Shown here: piece by piece, positions 1 to 7,500 of the stretch | How the letters are laid out: each line of letters opens with the position of its first letter | Position numbering within the stretch: position 1 is the stretch's first letter | NCBI GenBank assembly: GCA_963935005.1 | Contig: CAWWAX010000039.1 | Span: forward strand, 1 to 13,366 | From: GCA-2718595 sp963935005 | GTDB taxonomy: Bacteria; Gemmatimonadota; Gemmatimonadetes; Longimicrobiales; Gaopeijiaceae | DNA length: 13,366 bases | Direction: 5' to 3' | The notes under the pieces: model-generated | The model's input: the letters and a program-made list of their open reading frames with translations, nothing else | Databases searched by the model: none | Told to the model about the DNA's origin: nothing | Made by a program: the position numbers and the translations under genes

Positions 1-1023
1 AATCTTCGGAGATTGCAACCGGCGGTCCCCATGTCGATTGATACCCGTTTCGATCTGGCCTCAGTGACTAAAGTCATGGCTACTACCTTTGCAGTCATGT
101 TACTGGTGGATCGCAACCAGATGGAATTAGATGTGCCCATATATACCTACCTGGCCGATTTCCGCGGTGAGGAAAAGGATCAAATTACAGTCCGAGACCT
201 ATTAACCCATCGGTCTGGATTACAGCAGTGGCAACCGATCTATTACCATGCTTCTAACACAGAGGAAAGCTACCGATTTATCCGTGATCTTCCTTTAGAA
301 TGGCACGCTGGAGAAGAATATCACTATTCAGATTTAGGGTTCATGCTTTTGGGAATGATTGTCGAAAAAATTACAGGAGAACAACTCGATCAGTTCCTGA
401 ACGATCATCTCTACTCACAATTAGGCCTAATGAGTATCGGCTTCAAACCAAAACAAATGTTAGACGCGAAAAACCCAGCTATAAAATTCGCAGCCACTTC
501 ACATGGAAACCCTTATGAACACAGGATGGTACATGATACCGAATTCGGTTACACCTATCCTGGAAATCCAGACCAATGGGATGACTGGCGTTTTTATACC
601 CTCCTCGGAGAAGTCAACGATGGTAACTCACATCATGCATTTTCTGGAGTGGCCGGACACGCTGGGCTTTTTTCTAATGCAGTCAATCTGAAGACTCTTC
701 TAAATCTTCTGATTCACAGAGGAGTCCACGATGGTAAACGTTATCTGAAAAATGAAACGGTGGAGCTATTTTGGAACTCTCATGAAAAACCTCTGGGTTG
801 GCAAAAATCTGAAAACCCAGGTGGAGTAATATTTTCACACAGCGGATTCACTGGGACATTCGCAGCAGGAGTTCCAAAGGAAAAACTCACCGTTGTCCTA
901 CTTACTAACCGCCAAAACAATGGATTGAGAATAGACGGCTACTATGAAGGCATGACACTGCTGGAAGAGGAATTCCTTCAGATACTAACCTCTGGGTTTT
1001 CAACACCTACTGACTACAAATAG
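1..1023 (+). CDS. Beta-lactamase-family serine hydrolase (PF00144 type), 5'-truncated by window edge
   Basis: The protein resembles class C beta-lactamases, DD-peptidases and esterases, which act through an acyl-serine. Counting from the first codon in the window, SVTK at residues 21-24 is the SxxK nucleophile motif. YSD at about 109-111 stands in the YxN position, and HSG at 280-282 in the KTG/HxG position. The segment GVAGHAGLFSNA is also typical of the family. The frame is open to base 1, and the SxxK serine lies far closer to this edge than it does to the N-terminus of complete members. The true start is therefore outside the window, and a TTG at position 13 is only an internal codon. Any signal peptide would be in the missing part. 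The natural substrate (peptidoglycan, ester or beta-lactam) cannot be told from these motifs. The next gene begins 176 bases downstream on the same strand. Confidence 0.88.
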   Translation, partial: NLRRLQPAVPMSIDTRFDLASVTKVMATTFAVMLLVDRNQMELDVPIYTYLADFRGEEKDQITVRDLLTHRSGLQQWQPIYYHASNTEESYRFIRDLPLEWHAGEEYHYSDLGFMLLGMIVEKITGEQLDQFLNDHLYSQLGLMSIGFKPKQMLDAKNPAIKFAATSHGNPYEHRMVHDTEFGYTYPGNPDQWDDWRFYTLLGEVNDGNSHHAFSGVAGHAGLFSNAVNLKTLLNLLIHRGVHDGKRYLKNETVELFWNSHEKPLGWQKSENPGGVIFSHSGFTGTFAAGVPKEKLTVVLLTNRQNNGLRIDGYYEGMTLLEEEFLQILTSGFSTPTDYK

Positions 1024-1092
1024 TTAGCGTCTAGAAAACGTTTTGGAAACTTTTTAGCTTCTAACACTTAGAAATGTATTAAAGTATCTTTT

Positions 1093-1129
1093 ACTGATCT
1101 TGGAGGAACATGCTATGCTACTGATCAGT
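1093..1129 (+). repeat. Inverted repeat flanking a Shine-Dalgarno and start codon
   Basis: ACTGATC at 1093-1099 is the exact reverse complement of GATCAGT at 1123-1129. The 23-base loop contains GGAGG (1102-1106) and the ATG at 1115. In the RNA this could form a 7-bp hairpin displaying or constraining the ribosome-binding site of the short ORF described at 1115. ACTGATC also recurs directly at 1120-1126, so the right arm is itself part of a small palindrome. A regulatory role is inference only. Confidence 0.3.
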
Positions 1130-1192
1130 TACACTCTGTCCTGTGGCAGGTGCCCGTCTGGCCCGTCACCCTTAACGCCTACCTCATCCTGA
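1115..1192 (+). CDS. Possible 25-residue leader ORF ahead of the TauE-like gene
   Basis: A short ORF starts at ATG 1115, eight bases after a strong GGAGG at 1102-1106. It ends at TGA 1190-1192, seven bases before the TTG start of the membrane permease. The peptide begins MLLISYTLSCGRCPSGPS and is rich in Ser, Pro and Thr with a CGRC motif. I recognise no family. The good ribosome-binding site belongs to this ORF, while the permease TTG lacks one, so translational coupling is plausible. Alternatively it is a chance ORF, or the true N-terminus of the permease separated by a one-base error or frameshift. Only its signals support it. Confidence 0.25.
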   Translation: MLLISYTLSCGRCPSGPSPLTPTSS

Positions 1193-1199
1193 TAGATTC

Positions 1200-1928
1200 T
1201 TGCCCGCACTAGAACTTATTTACCCAGTAATTATCCTGACTTCTGTAATTCAGTCACTTTTTGGTGTAGGCGTTTTGTTATTGGGAACTCCCTGGATGCT
1301 TATGTTGGGAATGAGCTTCTCGGCTACTCTTCAATTACTACTGCCAATTTCCCTCACAATCAGCTTGTTGCAACTGAGCAAGTGTTATCACTATGTCGAC
1401 CGTACGATCCTTCGTGAAATTATGATATACACATTGCCCGCGATCGGAGTAGCCCTTTGGGCCTCCACCCACTGGTCTCCACCCCTGGAAGTATTTGTAG
1501 CCCTCTTGGTACTAACGTTTTCTCTACAAGACCGACTAGGCTTCATTAAAGCTGCACTTGATCGGCTACTCAAATTTCAGCGCACCTATGTTACTGTCAT
1601 GGGCCTCGTCCACGGAGCATCTAATCTGGGTGGCTCTATGTTAACAGCACTCGCCTTTGGAAAAGGACTGGATCGTTACGTGGGTAGGGCTACAATAGTA
1701 GCTGGTTACTCCTTATTTGCTATTATTCAGCTTATGACCCTGAATTTGACAGGCGAAGAGTGGCAAATAGACTTCGGTGTAGGACTGAGCCTCATAGTTT
1801 CTGGAGCCATCACTTTTTGGCTGACTGAACGTTACATATTTACCAAGTTTGATTCTAAGAAATACCGAATAGGTTTAGAAGTGCTGCTCATGACGACGGG
1901 TGTGCTACTCTTGCTCGGCAGCTTTTAG
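1200..1928 (+). CDS. TauE/SafE-family membrane permease
   Basis: This is a very hydrophobic 242-residue protein with about seven or eight predicted membrane segments. Two segments resemble the family's duplicated half-repeats: one near residues 8-37 contains GVGVLLLGTP, and one near 133-152 contains HGASNLGGSMLT. TauE/SafE proteins (PF01925) export or import small anions such as sulfite, sulfoacetate or other organic anions across the inner membrane; the substrate here is unknown. The length is normal for the short members of the family. The frame is closed upstream by TAA at 1173-1175 and contains no ATG before residue 33, which would delete the first helix. TTG at 1200 is therefore the likely start, though no Shine-Dalgarno sits at the right distance. 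A short ORF ending seven bases upstream may supply ribosomes. Downstream it converges with the symporter gene across 112 bases that hold no convincing terminator. Confidence 0.8.
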   Translation: MPALELIYPVIILTSVIQSLFGVGVLLLGTPWMLMLGMSFSATLQLLLPISLTISLLQLSKCYHYVDRTILREIMIYTLPAIGVALWASTHWSPPLEVFVALLVLTFSLQDRLGFIKAALDRLLKFQRTYVTVMGLVHGASNLGGSMLTALAFGKGLDRYVGRATIVAGYSLFAIIQLMTLNLTGEEWQIDFGVGLSLIVSGAITFWLTERYIFTKFDSKKYRIGLEVLLMTTGVLLLLGSF

Positions 1929-2040
1929 ATTAGGCTGGACAAGAGTTTCAGAGTAAGGAGATCTATAACTCCTAAATAATGCAGGTTGGAATTGGTACTA
2001 AGTCGTCGAAGTGCAACAAACCTTTTCACAACTTTAATAG

Positions 2041-3561
2041 TCAGTCACCAAGGCCTATCTCTGATTCCATAGAGTCCTTGAAGTACAGAGACACTACTGG
2101 AATGACTACTAATGGAACTAGCGTGGTGACGAATGACGGGTTAACTCCTTCTCCATTATGTGTCCAAAGAAAGACCAGTGTTTTACTAAGTAATGAAGCC
2201 CCTTCAGAGACTTGGAAATCCATCCATAGAGACCATTTTATCAGAGCAAACCAGCTGATCCCTCCCAAATAACCTAGACACATCCCCCAAAACGCTGCTC
2301 TTTCGGTGGTTCTTGCCCAGAAAAAAGTGTAGCTCAAAGCAATAGCTGGCGGTACGACCATCGCAAATCCAAACAGTAAAAGTTCAAGCAGGGACACATT
2401 GGTCCGGGTGGCGAGCCACCATGCAGCCAACCCAGCTAAAAAGGCATAGACAATAGTCACTTTTCGATAAGTTCTCAGCCTGGCCGCGGAAGTCATACTT
2501 TTGACAGAACCCAACCAATCCCGGACGATCATGGTCGAACTGGCCAAAAGAATCGGTCCCCCAGAAGAGATCACAGCAGCTAATATCGCAGCTATGGCGA
2601 GCCCTCCGGCTATTGGATTGATCTCCGATGCTATAGCCGTAAAGTTTTGATATCCTGCAAGGTCTGAATTTAGCCCGTAGCGAGCAATCGTTAAAATTCC
2701 AATCAGTCCAGCGAGTGGTGGAATGACGGCTGCAATTACAGCACCCCAGAAGAATGCAAATGGAAGTTGCTTCTCATTCTTCAGAGCGGAAGAATAGTTA
2801 GGATAGATTGAGGCAGCTGGAGAATGCACGACTGCAGAAAACATCATTCCAATCACCGCCAACCAACCCCCTCCAACAAAACCCCACCAAGCTTCCTGAT
2901 CCCTAGAACTGACTTCCAACTGATGCCCTACTGAGATAGTCACCTGTTCCCAACCACCAATTTCTCGTATCCCCAATACCGCTATAGTTGAGAGGGCTAT
3001 CAACATTACGAGCACATGCTGGAGGTTGGTTATCGCTGTTCCCCAAAGCCCACCGAAGGAGACGTAGGTTGCAAACACCACAGCAGCGACTAGACAACCT
3101 TGAAACATATTCAAGGGCGTGAGCGCGCTCAAAATTATCCCAATAACATAGGCTTCTATGATATTTATGACTGCGTTTTCAGTCTGGACACAGAGACTTG
3201 TCAATCTTTGACATCTATCCGAATCAAACTTCCGTTTAAAGACCTCTCCAGCAGTTTTTATGCCGAGCTTATTGAAACGTCTTGCAAAGAAAACGCCCAC
3301 CAATACGATCCCCAAAAAACTGCTTATCCCATACCACCACATAGTCCACACCCCTCCATCTGCTACCGATTCTGCGATCCCAAAAGTTCCTGCTCCACCT
3401 ATCCTTCCGCCTGCTAAAGCAAAGGCCAAGACCAGAGCAGACATTTTCCCCCCTGCAATAGTCCAGTCGTCTTCGTTTTGGGAACGTCTGGCCATCAAAC
3501 TTCCCAAAAGGACTGTTCCGAACAGATAAGCAACGACTACCAGCAACGGAATATAGTTCAC
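2041..3561 (-). CDS. Sodium:solute symporter (SSS family)
   Basis: This 506-residue polytopic inner-membrane protein has about 13 hydrophobic segments and matches the SSS family (PF00474), which couples Na+ entry to uptake of sugars, amino acids, carboxylates or similar solutes. Family features include AGGKMSALVLAFALAGG at about 36-52 and YVSFGGLWGTAITNLQ at 166-181, the region of the family's GG...TDxxQ signature, with Asn in place of the usual Asp. SSGGPILLASSTMIVRDW at 332-349 carries the serines expected at the conserved Na2-type sodium site. The start is GTG at 3561, nine bases after AGG (3573-3571). That AGG overlaps the TAG stop of the upstream YchF-like gene, and only ten bases separate the two genes, so they very probably share an mRNA. 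The solute cannot be predicted. No dehydrogenase or catabolic gene lies beside it to suggest one. Confidence 0.87.
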   Translation of the reverse strand: MNYIPLLVVVAYLFGTVLLGSLMARRSQNEDDWTIAGGKMSALVLAFALAGGRIGGAGTFGIAESVADGGVWTMWWYGISSFLGIVLVGVFFARRFNKLGIKTAGEVFKRKFDSDRCQRLTSLCVQTENAVINIIEAYVIGIILSALTPLNMFQGCLVAAVVFATYVSFGGLWGTAITNLQHVLVMLIALSTIAVLGIREIGGWEQVTISVGHQLEVSSRDQEAWWGFVGGGWLAVIGMMFSAVVHSPAASIYPNYSSALKNEKQLPFAFFWGAVIAAVIPPLAGLIGILTIARYGLNSDLAGYQNFTAIASEINPIAGGLAIAAILAAVISSGGPILLASSTMIVRDWLGSVKSMTSAARLRTYRKVTIVYAFLAGLAAWWLATRTNVSLLELLLFGFAMVVPPAIALSYTFFWARTTERAAFWGMCLGYLGGISWFALIKWSLWMDFQVSEGASLLSKTLVFLWTHNGEGVNPSFVTTLVPLVVIPVVSLYFKDSMESEIGLGD

Positions 3562-3571
3562 CGAATCGAAC

Positions 3572-4612
3572 CTATACGTTGAAACGGACGTGCATTATAT
3601 CTCCGTCATTTACTAGATGGTCTTTACCCACTACCTGGAGTTTCCCGGCATCCTTGACGGCCTGTTCAGAACCAAGTTGTAAAAGAGTTTCACAGGGAGT
3701 TACTTCTGCCCGAATGAAACCTCTCTCCAAATCGGTGTGAATGCAGCCCGCTGCGCCTGAAGCATCCGTGCCTCTAAGGATATTCCATGCCCTGACTTCG
3801 TCAGTCCCTACCGTGAAGAAACTGATTAAATCCAGCAGATTATACGAAGTTCTAATCAACTGCGAGAGAGCCGATTCAGATACTCCAAGGTCACTAAGAA
3901 ATTCTTCTTGGTCAGCAGAGTCCAACTCAGCAATTTCAGATTCCACTGCTGCAGACAAAGAAATACCATCGGCGAACAACTCACCTAAACGATCTTTAAA
4001 TTCTGTCGTCAAGGATTCGCCTGCCCTGGCTTCTTCGCAATTTAACACAACTAATACTGGTATGTCCGTTAGCAAGCCGTAACCCTTTAGTCGGTCTCGA
4101 TCTAACTCCTCATCACCCAATGACCTCAGAGGTTTCTCTTCTTCCAAAACAGCCCTCATTTTTTCAAATATGTCCTGTTCCAACGGATCCGATCTATCTT
4201 TTTTTAACCTTTCTAATCGGCGTTCTACGATCCCTAGGTCGGCAAGAATTGATTCAATATGAAAAGCTTCTAAATCACCCAAAGGATCAGGCTTCTCTTC
4301 CAGGCCAGGACTAAAGAAATCTCTTAGAACAAGGCCTAGTGCATCCTGTTCCCTAATCTGCTGTAAAGCAGCGGGTGACAATCCTTGCTTAGCCGCTCCA
4401 TGTTCTCCAGGAATGTCACAAAACGTAATCTCAGCATAAGTCGTCTTTTTCGGCTCAAAAAGGCTACTCAGTTTATCCACTCTTTCATCAGGAACCCGTA
4501 CCGAGCCCATCCTCATTTTTCCACCAAAACCGACAGGGATATCCAAACCAGTCATAGCATTAAAAACGGTTGTCTTTCCGGATCCGGCAAAGCCCACTAA
4601 TCCTATTTTCAT
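3572..4612 (-). CDS. YchF/Obg-family P-loop ATPase, divergent paralogue with DUF933/TGS C-terminus
   Basis: The 346-residue protein has the YchF layout: a P-loop domain, a helical insertion (about 115-180), and a C-terminal TGS-like DUF933 domain (about 263-346). The C-terminus is the most typical part, with SFFTVGTDEVRAW, HTDLERGFIRAEV and DGDIMHVRFNV close to canonical YchF. The N-terminus differs. Walker A is GFAGSGKT (7-14) rather than GLPNVGKS, the DxxG motif is DIPG (66-69) rather than DIAG, and the hallmark YPFxTIxPN switch segment is replaced around 25-40. NCEE at 191-194 keeps the NxxE form that makes YchF prefer ATP over GTP. At 346 residues it is somewhat shorter than the usual 363 or so. 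Standard YchF binds ribosomes and influences stress responses. This one is probably a paralogue of uncertain role, so no symbol is assigned. ATG 4612 has AGGAG six bases upstream. The symporter gene follows ten bases downstream. Confidence 0.85.
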   Translation of the reverse strand: MKIGLVGFAGSGKTTVFNAMTGLDIPVGFGGKMRMGSVRVPDERVDKLSSLFEPKKTTYAEITFCDIPGEHGAAKQGLSPAALQQIREQDALGLVLRDFFSPGLEEKPDPLGDLEAFHIESILADLGIVERRLERLKKDRSDPLEQDIFEKMRAVLEEEKPLRSLGDEELDRDRLKGYGLLTDIPVLVVLNCEEARAGESLTTEFKDRLGELFADGISLSAAVESEIAELDSADQEEFLSDLGVSESALSQLIRTSYNLLDLISFFTVGTDEVRAWNILRGTDASGAAGCIHTDLERGFIRAEVTPCETLLQLGSEQAVKDAGKLQVVGKDHLVNDGDIMHVRFNV

Positions 4613-4645
4613 CCCATTCTCCTATTCGCATGAGCCATTCATCCA

Positions 4646-4651
4646 AGTATA
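4646..4651 (-). promoter_or_regulatory. Candidate -10 element for the YchF-like gene and symporter operon
   Basis: Read on the minus strand this is TATACT, one mismatch from the sigma-70 consensus TATAAT. It lies 34 bases before the start codon at 4612, which leaves room for the AGGAG ribosome-binding site in a short leader. The matching -35 region is poor (GGGAAT at 17-base spacing), so the call rests on the -10 box and position alone. Confidence 0.35.
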
Positions 4652-4662
4652 GCACAAATAAG

Positions 4663-4676
4663 TAGGAAATTCCCTA
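4663..4676. promoter_or_regulatory. Operator-like palindrome in the divergent promoter region
   Basis: TAGGAAATTCCCTA is a contiguous dyad with six of seven base pairs complementary. It sits between the putative minus-strand -10 (4646-4651) and the leuA promoter region, where a dimeric regulator could act on either gene. No regulator is encoded in the window and the site is not matched to a named family. Confidence 0.25.
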
Positions 4677-4688
4677 GATTTTTGTACA

Positions 4689-4703
4689 CTATTGAAATAA
4701 TAG
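4689..4703. promoter_or_regulatory. LysR-type (T-N11-A) box-like interrupted palindrome before leuA
   Basis: CTATTGAAATAATAG has perfect 5-base arms around a 5-base centre, and its inner T4690 and A4702 fit T-N11-A, the generic LysR-type regulator site. LysR-type proteins such as LeuO and IlvY control branched-chain genes in enterobacteria, so a link to leuA is reasonable but unproven. The site overlaps the candidate leuA -10 box at 4701-4706. The AT-rich composition makes chance occurrence a real alternative. Confidence 0.25.
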
Positions 4704-4706
4704 AAT
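4701..4706 (+). promoter_or_regulatory. Candidate leuA -10 element
   Basis: TAGAAT differs from TATAAT at one base and lies about 97 bases upstream of the leuA ATG, predicting a leader of roughly 90 bases. No good -35 is found at normal spacing: TTGTAC at 4682-4687 leaves only 13 bases. The leader shows neither a T-box sequence nor a leucine-rich peptide, so classical attenuation is not evident. Confidence 0.25.
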
Positions 4707-4802
4707 TAACAATGACCCTGACCAAAATACCGAAAGCATAGTACCTTTTGACCAGGACGAATCCAACTAAGATGCTTAAGAATCGATAGGAACCTGTTAG
4801 CT

Positions 4803-6353
4803 ATGGCCAAAGTCAAGGTTTTCGATACCACTCTTAGAGACGGAGAACAATCTCCCGGCTTCACCATGTCCATCGCCGAAAAGCTACGTATGGCAATGCA
4901 ACTTGACGACTTGGGAGTAGACATCATAGAAGCTGGATTTTCAGTGGCCTCCGATGATGATTTTTCTAGCGTAAGCCAAATCTCCAAGGAAGTACGCCGA
5001 CCTATCATAGCAGCCCTCGCTCGTGCTAACCCCAAGGATGTTGAGATAGCAGGAAAATCTGTCCAGTCAGCAGACAAACCGAGAATCCACACATTCATAG
5101 CAACCTCAGACATCCATTTAACAAAAAAACTTGAAATTGGCCAAGAAGAATGTCTGGAGCGGATCACTGAAGCAGTTGAACTGGCTAGAAAGCTAGTAGA
5201 CGATGTTGAATTCAGTGCTGAGGACGCTACTCGCACTGATATTGCATTCCTATGTGAAGCCATCCGTGCGGCACTTTCGGCAGGAGCAACAACCATCAAT
5301 ATCCCTGATACTGTTGGATATACTTTTCCCGAGGAATTCTCCTCCTTGATCACAACTCTATATGAGGAAATTCCTGGATTGGATAACGCAGTGGTCAGTG
5401 TACACTGTCATGATGACATGGGATTGGCTGTAGCTAATTCCCTAGCTGCGATACAAGCCGGAGCGAGACAAGTCGAATGTACCATCAACGGTATCGGAGA
5501 AAGAGCCGGAAATGCATCTCTAGAGGAGATTGTCATGGCCCTAAAAGTCCGCAAAGATCTGACGGAACATTATACCGATATCAACAGCGAATCTATTTAC
5601 AAAACTAGCCAACTCCTAAGCCACATAACTGGAATCGATCCACAACCAAACAAGGCTATCGTGGGACAAAACGCTTTTTCGCACGAAGCTGGTATTCATC
5701 AACACGGTATGCTTAAGGACAAGATCACCTACGAAATAATGATGCCCGAACTTGTAGGCGCACCTGGAACTCAACTGGTATTAGGCAAACATTCTGGCCG
5801 TCACGGACTCAACAATCGTTATCAAGAATTAGGATACGAACTGACTAAGAAGGAGCTGGACAGAGCCTACACATTCTTTACAATCCTGGCCGACCAGAAA
5901 AAAGATGTACTGGATGAAGATCTTTTGCTTATACTGCGGCATGGCGCAAAAAAGGGTGCCAACAAGTTGTATAAGCTGCTTGATTTAGTAGTGACTTGCG
6001 GCAATGAATTATCTACAGCAAAGGTGAATCTATCCTTTGATGATATTACCAAAGAAGGCGTGGCCGAGGATCATGGTCCAATAAATGCCACATTCTCAGC
6101 AATTGACAACGTTATTGCTAAGCGTGTTAGAATTGAAGGATTTGAAATCGTTGCGGCTACGCCTGGACGTGATGCGGTAGGAGTGGTCAATGTCAAAGTA
6201 CTGATCAATGAAAAATCATTCGCTGGGAAAGGGGCTTCTACAGACATAGTCAACGCTGCTGCCCGTGCTTACATTGACGCGATTAACAAGTCGGAGCAAT
6301 TAGAATCTACTTACCTAAATTCACTTGCCATCTCCGAGCCATCGGCATCTTAA
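4803..6353 (+). CDS. leuA: 2-isopropylmalate synthase
   Basis: The enzyme condenses 2-ketoisovalerate with acetyl-CoA, the committed step to leucine. The 516 residues match the long bacterial form, with a TIM-barrel catalytic domain (about 1-270), a linker, and a C-terminal regulatory domain (about 390-505) that in this family binds leucine for feedback inhibition. Diagnostic motifs are FDTTLRDGEQSPG at 7-19, whose Arg12, Asp13 and Glu15 form part of the active site, HCHDDMGLAVANS at 201-213 with the metal-binding His201 and His203, and GIGERAGNASLEE from 230. GIHQHGMLKD lies in the linker region. The N-terminus matches the family at ATG 4803, with AGGAA at 4788-4792 as a modest ribosome-binding site. 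It is the first gene of leuABCD, followed by leuB after 44 bases. The presence of the regulatory domain argues for 2-isopropylmalate synthase over a domain-lacking homologue, though citramalate or homocitrate synthases are distant relatives. Confidence 0.95.
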   Translation: MAKVKVFDTTLRDGEQSPGFTMSIAEKLRMAMQLDDLGVDIIEAGFSVASDDDFSSVSQISKEVRRPIIAALARANPKDVEIAGKSVQSADKPRIHTFIATSDIHLTKKLEIGQEECLERITEAVELARKLVDDVEFSAEDATRTDIAFLCEAIRAALSAGATTINIPDTVGYTFPEEFSSLITTLYEEIPGLDNAVVSVHCHDDMGLAVANSLAAIQAGARQVECTINGIGERAGNASLEEIVMALKVRKDLTEHYTDINSESIYKTSQLLSHITGIDPQPNKAIVGQNAFSHEAGIHQHGMLKDKITYEIMMPELVGAPGTQLVLGKHSGRHGLNNRYQELGYELTKKELDRAYTFFTILADQKKDVLDEDLLLILRHGAKKGANKLYKLLDLVVTCGNELSTAKVNLSFDDITKEGVAEDHGPINATFSAIDNVIAKRVRIEGFEIVAATPGRDAVGVVNVKVLINEKSFAGKGASTDIVNAAARAYIDAINKSEQLESTYLNSLAISEPSAS

Positions 6354-6397
6354 AATTATCCTTACAAGTGACCAGATAATATGAGATGTAGAATAAA

Positions 6398-7486
6398 TTG
6401 AACTGGAATATCGCAGTGCTTCCTGGAGATGGTGTTGGACCAGAAGTAACCAAACTCGCAATCGACGTTCTACAAAGTACTGCCAGTGTTTTCAGCCACG
6501 AGTTAAATGTTGAGTTTTATGAAATCGGATGGTCAGCCTATGAAAACCAGGGCAGTCCACTACCAGACAGCACCCTCAATGGATGCAAGTCAGCCGACGC
6601 AGTCCTGTTGGGAGCGGTAGGCGACCCACGCGGTGACGAATTGGCCCCTGAGCTTAGGCCTGAGAGAGGACTTCTAAGTCTTCGAAAAGAACTGGGATGT
6701 TTTGCCAATATACGTCCATCTCGTCTACTCCCCTGTCTTTCCAATGCCTCACCCCTCTCCTTGGAAACAGTACAGAACACTGATCTGGTAATCGTACGTG
6801 AACTTGCTGGGGGAATTTATTACGGTGAGCCCTCTGGGATATCAGAAAACGGTGATACCGCCTTAGACACCATGAGATACCACCGAGAAGAGATAGCTAG
6901 AATCGCCAGAGTTGCTTTCGACATGGCCATGACTCGACAGAAAACATTGATTTCAGTAGACAAGGCCAATGTTCTATCTAGCTCAAGATTGTGGCGAAAG
7001 ACGGTAAATGAAATCGCATTAGAATATCCGAAAGTCGACTGCTCCCACATGTTCGTCGACCGAGCCGCGATGGAACTGGTCATGAATCCTCAAAGCCTAG
7101 ATGTCCTCCTGACTTCAAATTTGTTCGGAGACATACTGAGTGATGAGGCAGCAGCAGTAGTAGGATCTATCGGACTTCTGGCCTCTGCCAGCCTCAATGA
7201 AAACGGTGGTGGCATCTTTGAACCTGTACACGGATCAGCACCAGACATTGCAGGAAGTGGAAGTGCCAATCCTCTCGCAGCTATCCTCTCAGCAGCCATG
7301 CTTTTGAGGCAAACCTATTCTCTTGAAATAGAAGCTCGAACAATAGAGGATTCTGTTGAGGCAGTGTTAGAAATGGGTCTACGGACTCCTGACCTAAGCA
7401 GAGGAACAGTAGAGGCTACTGTGGGGACTGAGACTATCGGATCAGCTGTATCTCACCATATTTCAAAAAGACTAGCTGAAAAATAA
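6398..7486 (+). CDS. leuB: 3-isopropylmalate dehydrogenase
   Basis: LeuB oxidises 3-isopropylmalate with NAD+ and decarboxylates it to 2-ketoisocaproate in the cytoplasm. The 362-residue length is standard. It begins IAVLPGDGVGPEV, as the family does. ELAGGIYYGEP (135-145) carries the catalytic tyrosine, DKANVLSSSRLWR (188-200) the catalytic Lys189, and Asp221 with SNLFGDILSDEAA (240-252, Asp245 and Asp249) the metal site. FEPVHGSAPDIAG (274-286) forms the NAD-binding loop. The start must be TTG at 6398: an in-frame TAG at 6389-6391 leaves only AAT AAA before it, and the next residues already belong to the conserved strand. No clear Shine-Dalgarno precedes it. A seven-codon ORF (ATG 6381) ends at TGA 6399-6401, overlapping this start by two bases, so coupling is possible. 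leuC follows after 14 bases. Confidence 0.95.
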   Translation: MNWNIAVLPGDGVGPEVTKLAIDVLQSTASVFSHELNVEFYEIGWSAYENQGSPLPDSTLNGCKSADAVLLGAVGDPRGDELAPELRPERGLLSLRKELGCFANIRPSRLLPCLSNASPLSLETVQNTDLVIVRELAGGIYYGEPSGISENGDTALDTMRYHREEIARIARVAFDMAMTRQKTLISVDKANVLSSSRLWRKTVNEIALEYPKVDCSHMFVDRAAMELVMNPQSLDVLLTSNLFGDILSDEAAAVVGSIGLLASASLNENGGGIFEPVHGSAPDIAGSGSANPLAAILSAAMLLRQTYSLEIEARTIEDSVEAVLEMGLRTPDLSRGTVEATVGTETIGSAVSHHISKRLAEK

Positions 7487-7500
7487 GGGGGTCGTGAAAA

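Noticed and set aside
13..1023. Serine hydrolase as a complete gene starting at TTG 13
   Set aside because: The frame is open to base 1 and the conserved region preceding SxxK in this family would be missing, so the gene is cut by the window edge.
1929..2040. Possible terminator AGGAG...CTCCT between the converging permease and symporter genes
   Set aside because: The stem is only five pairs with an eight-base loop, and no T-run follows on either strand.
4712..4741. A nine-codon ORF (MTLTKIPKA) in the leuA leader as an attenuator peptide
   Set aside because: It has one Leu, no Val, no Shine-Dalgarno, and no terminator hairpin follows it before leuA, so leucine attenuation is not supported.
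4613..4802. T-box or other riboswitch upstream of leuA
   Set aside because: No T-box consensus (AGGGTGGNACCGCG-like) or paired stems were found by reading either strand.
4706..5353. A 215-codon minus-strand ORF antisense to the start of leuA
   Set aside because: It is Ser-rich with no recognisable domain, mirrors the codon pattern of the well-supported leuA, and has no ribosome-binding evidence; it is a shadow frame.
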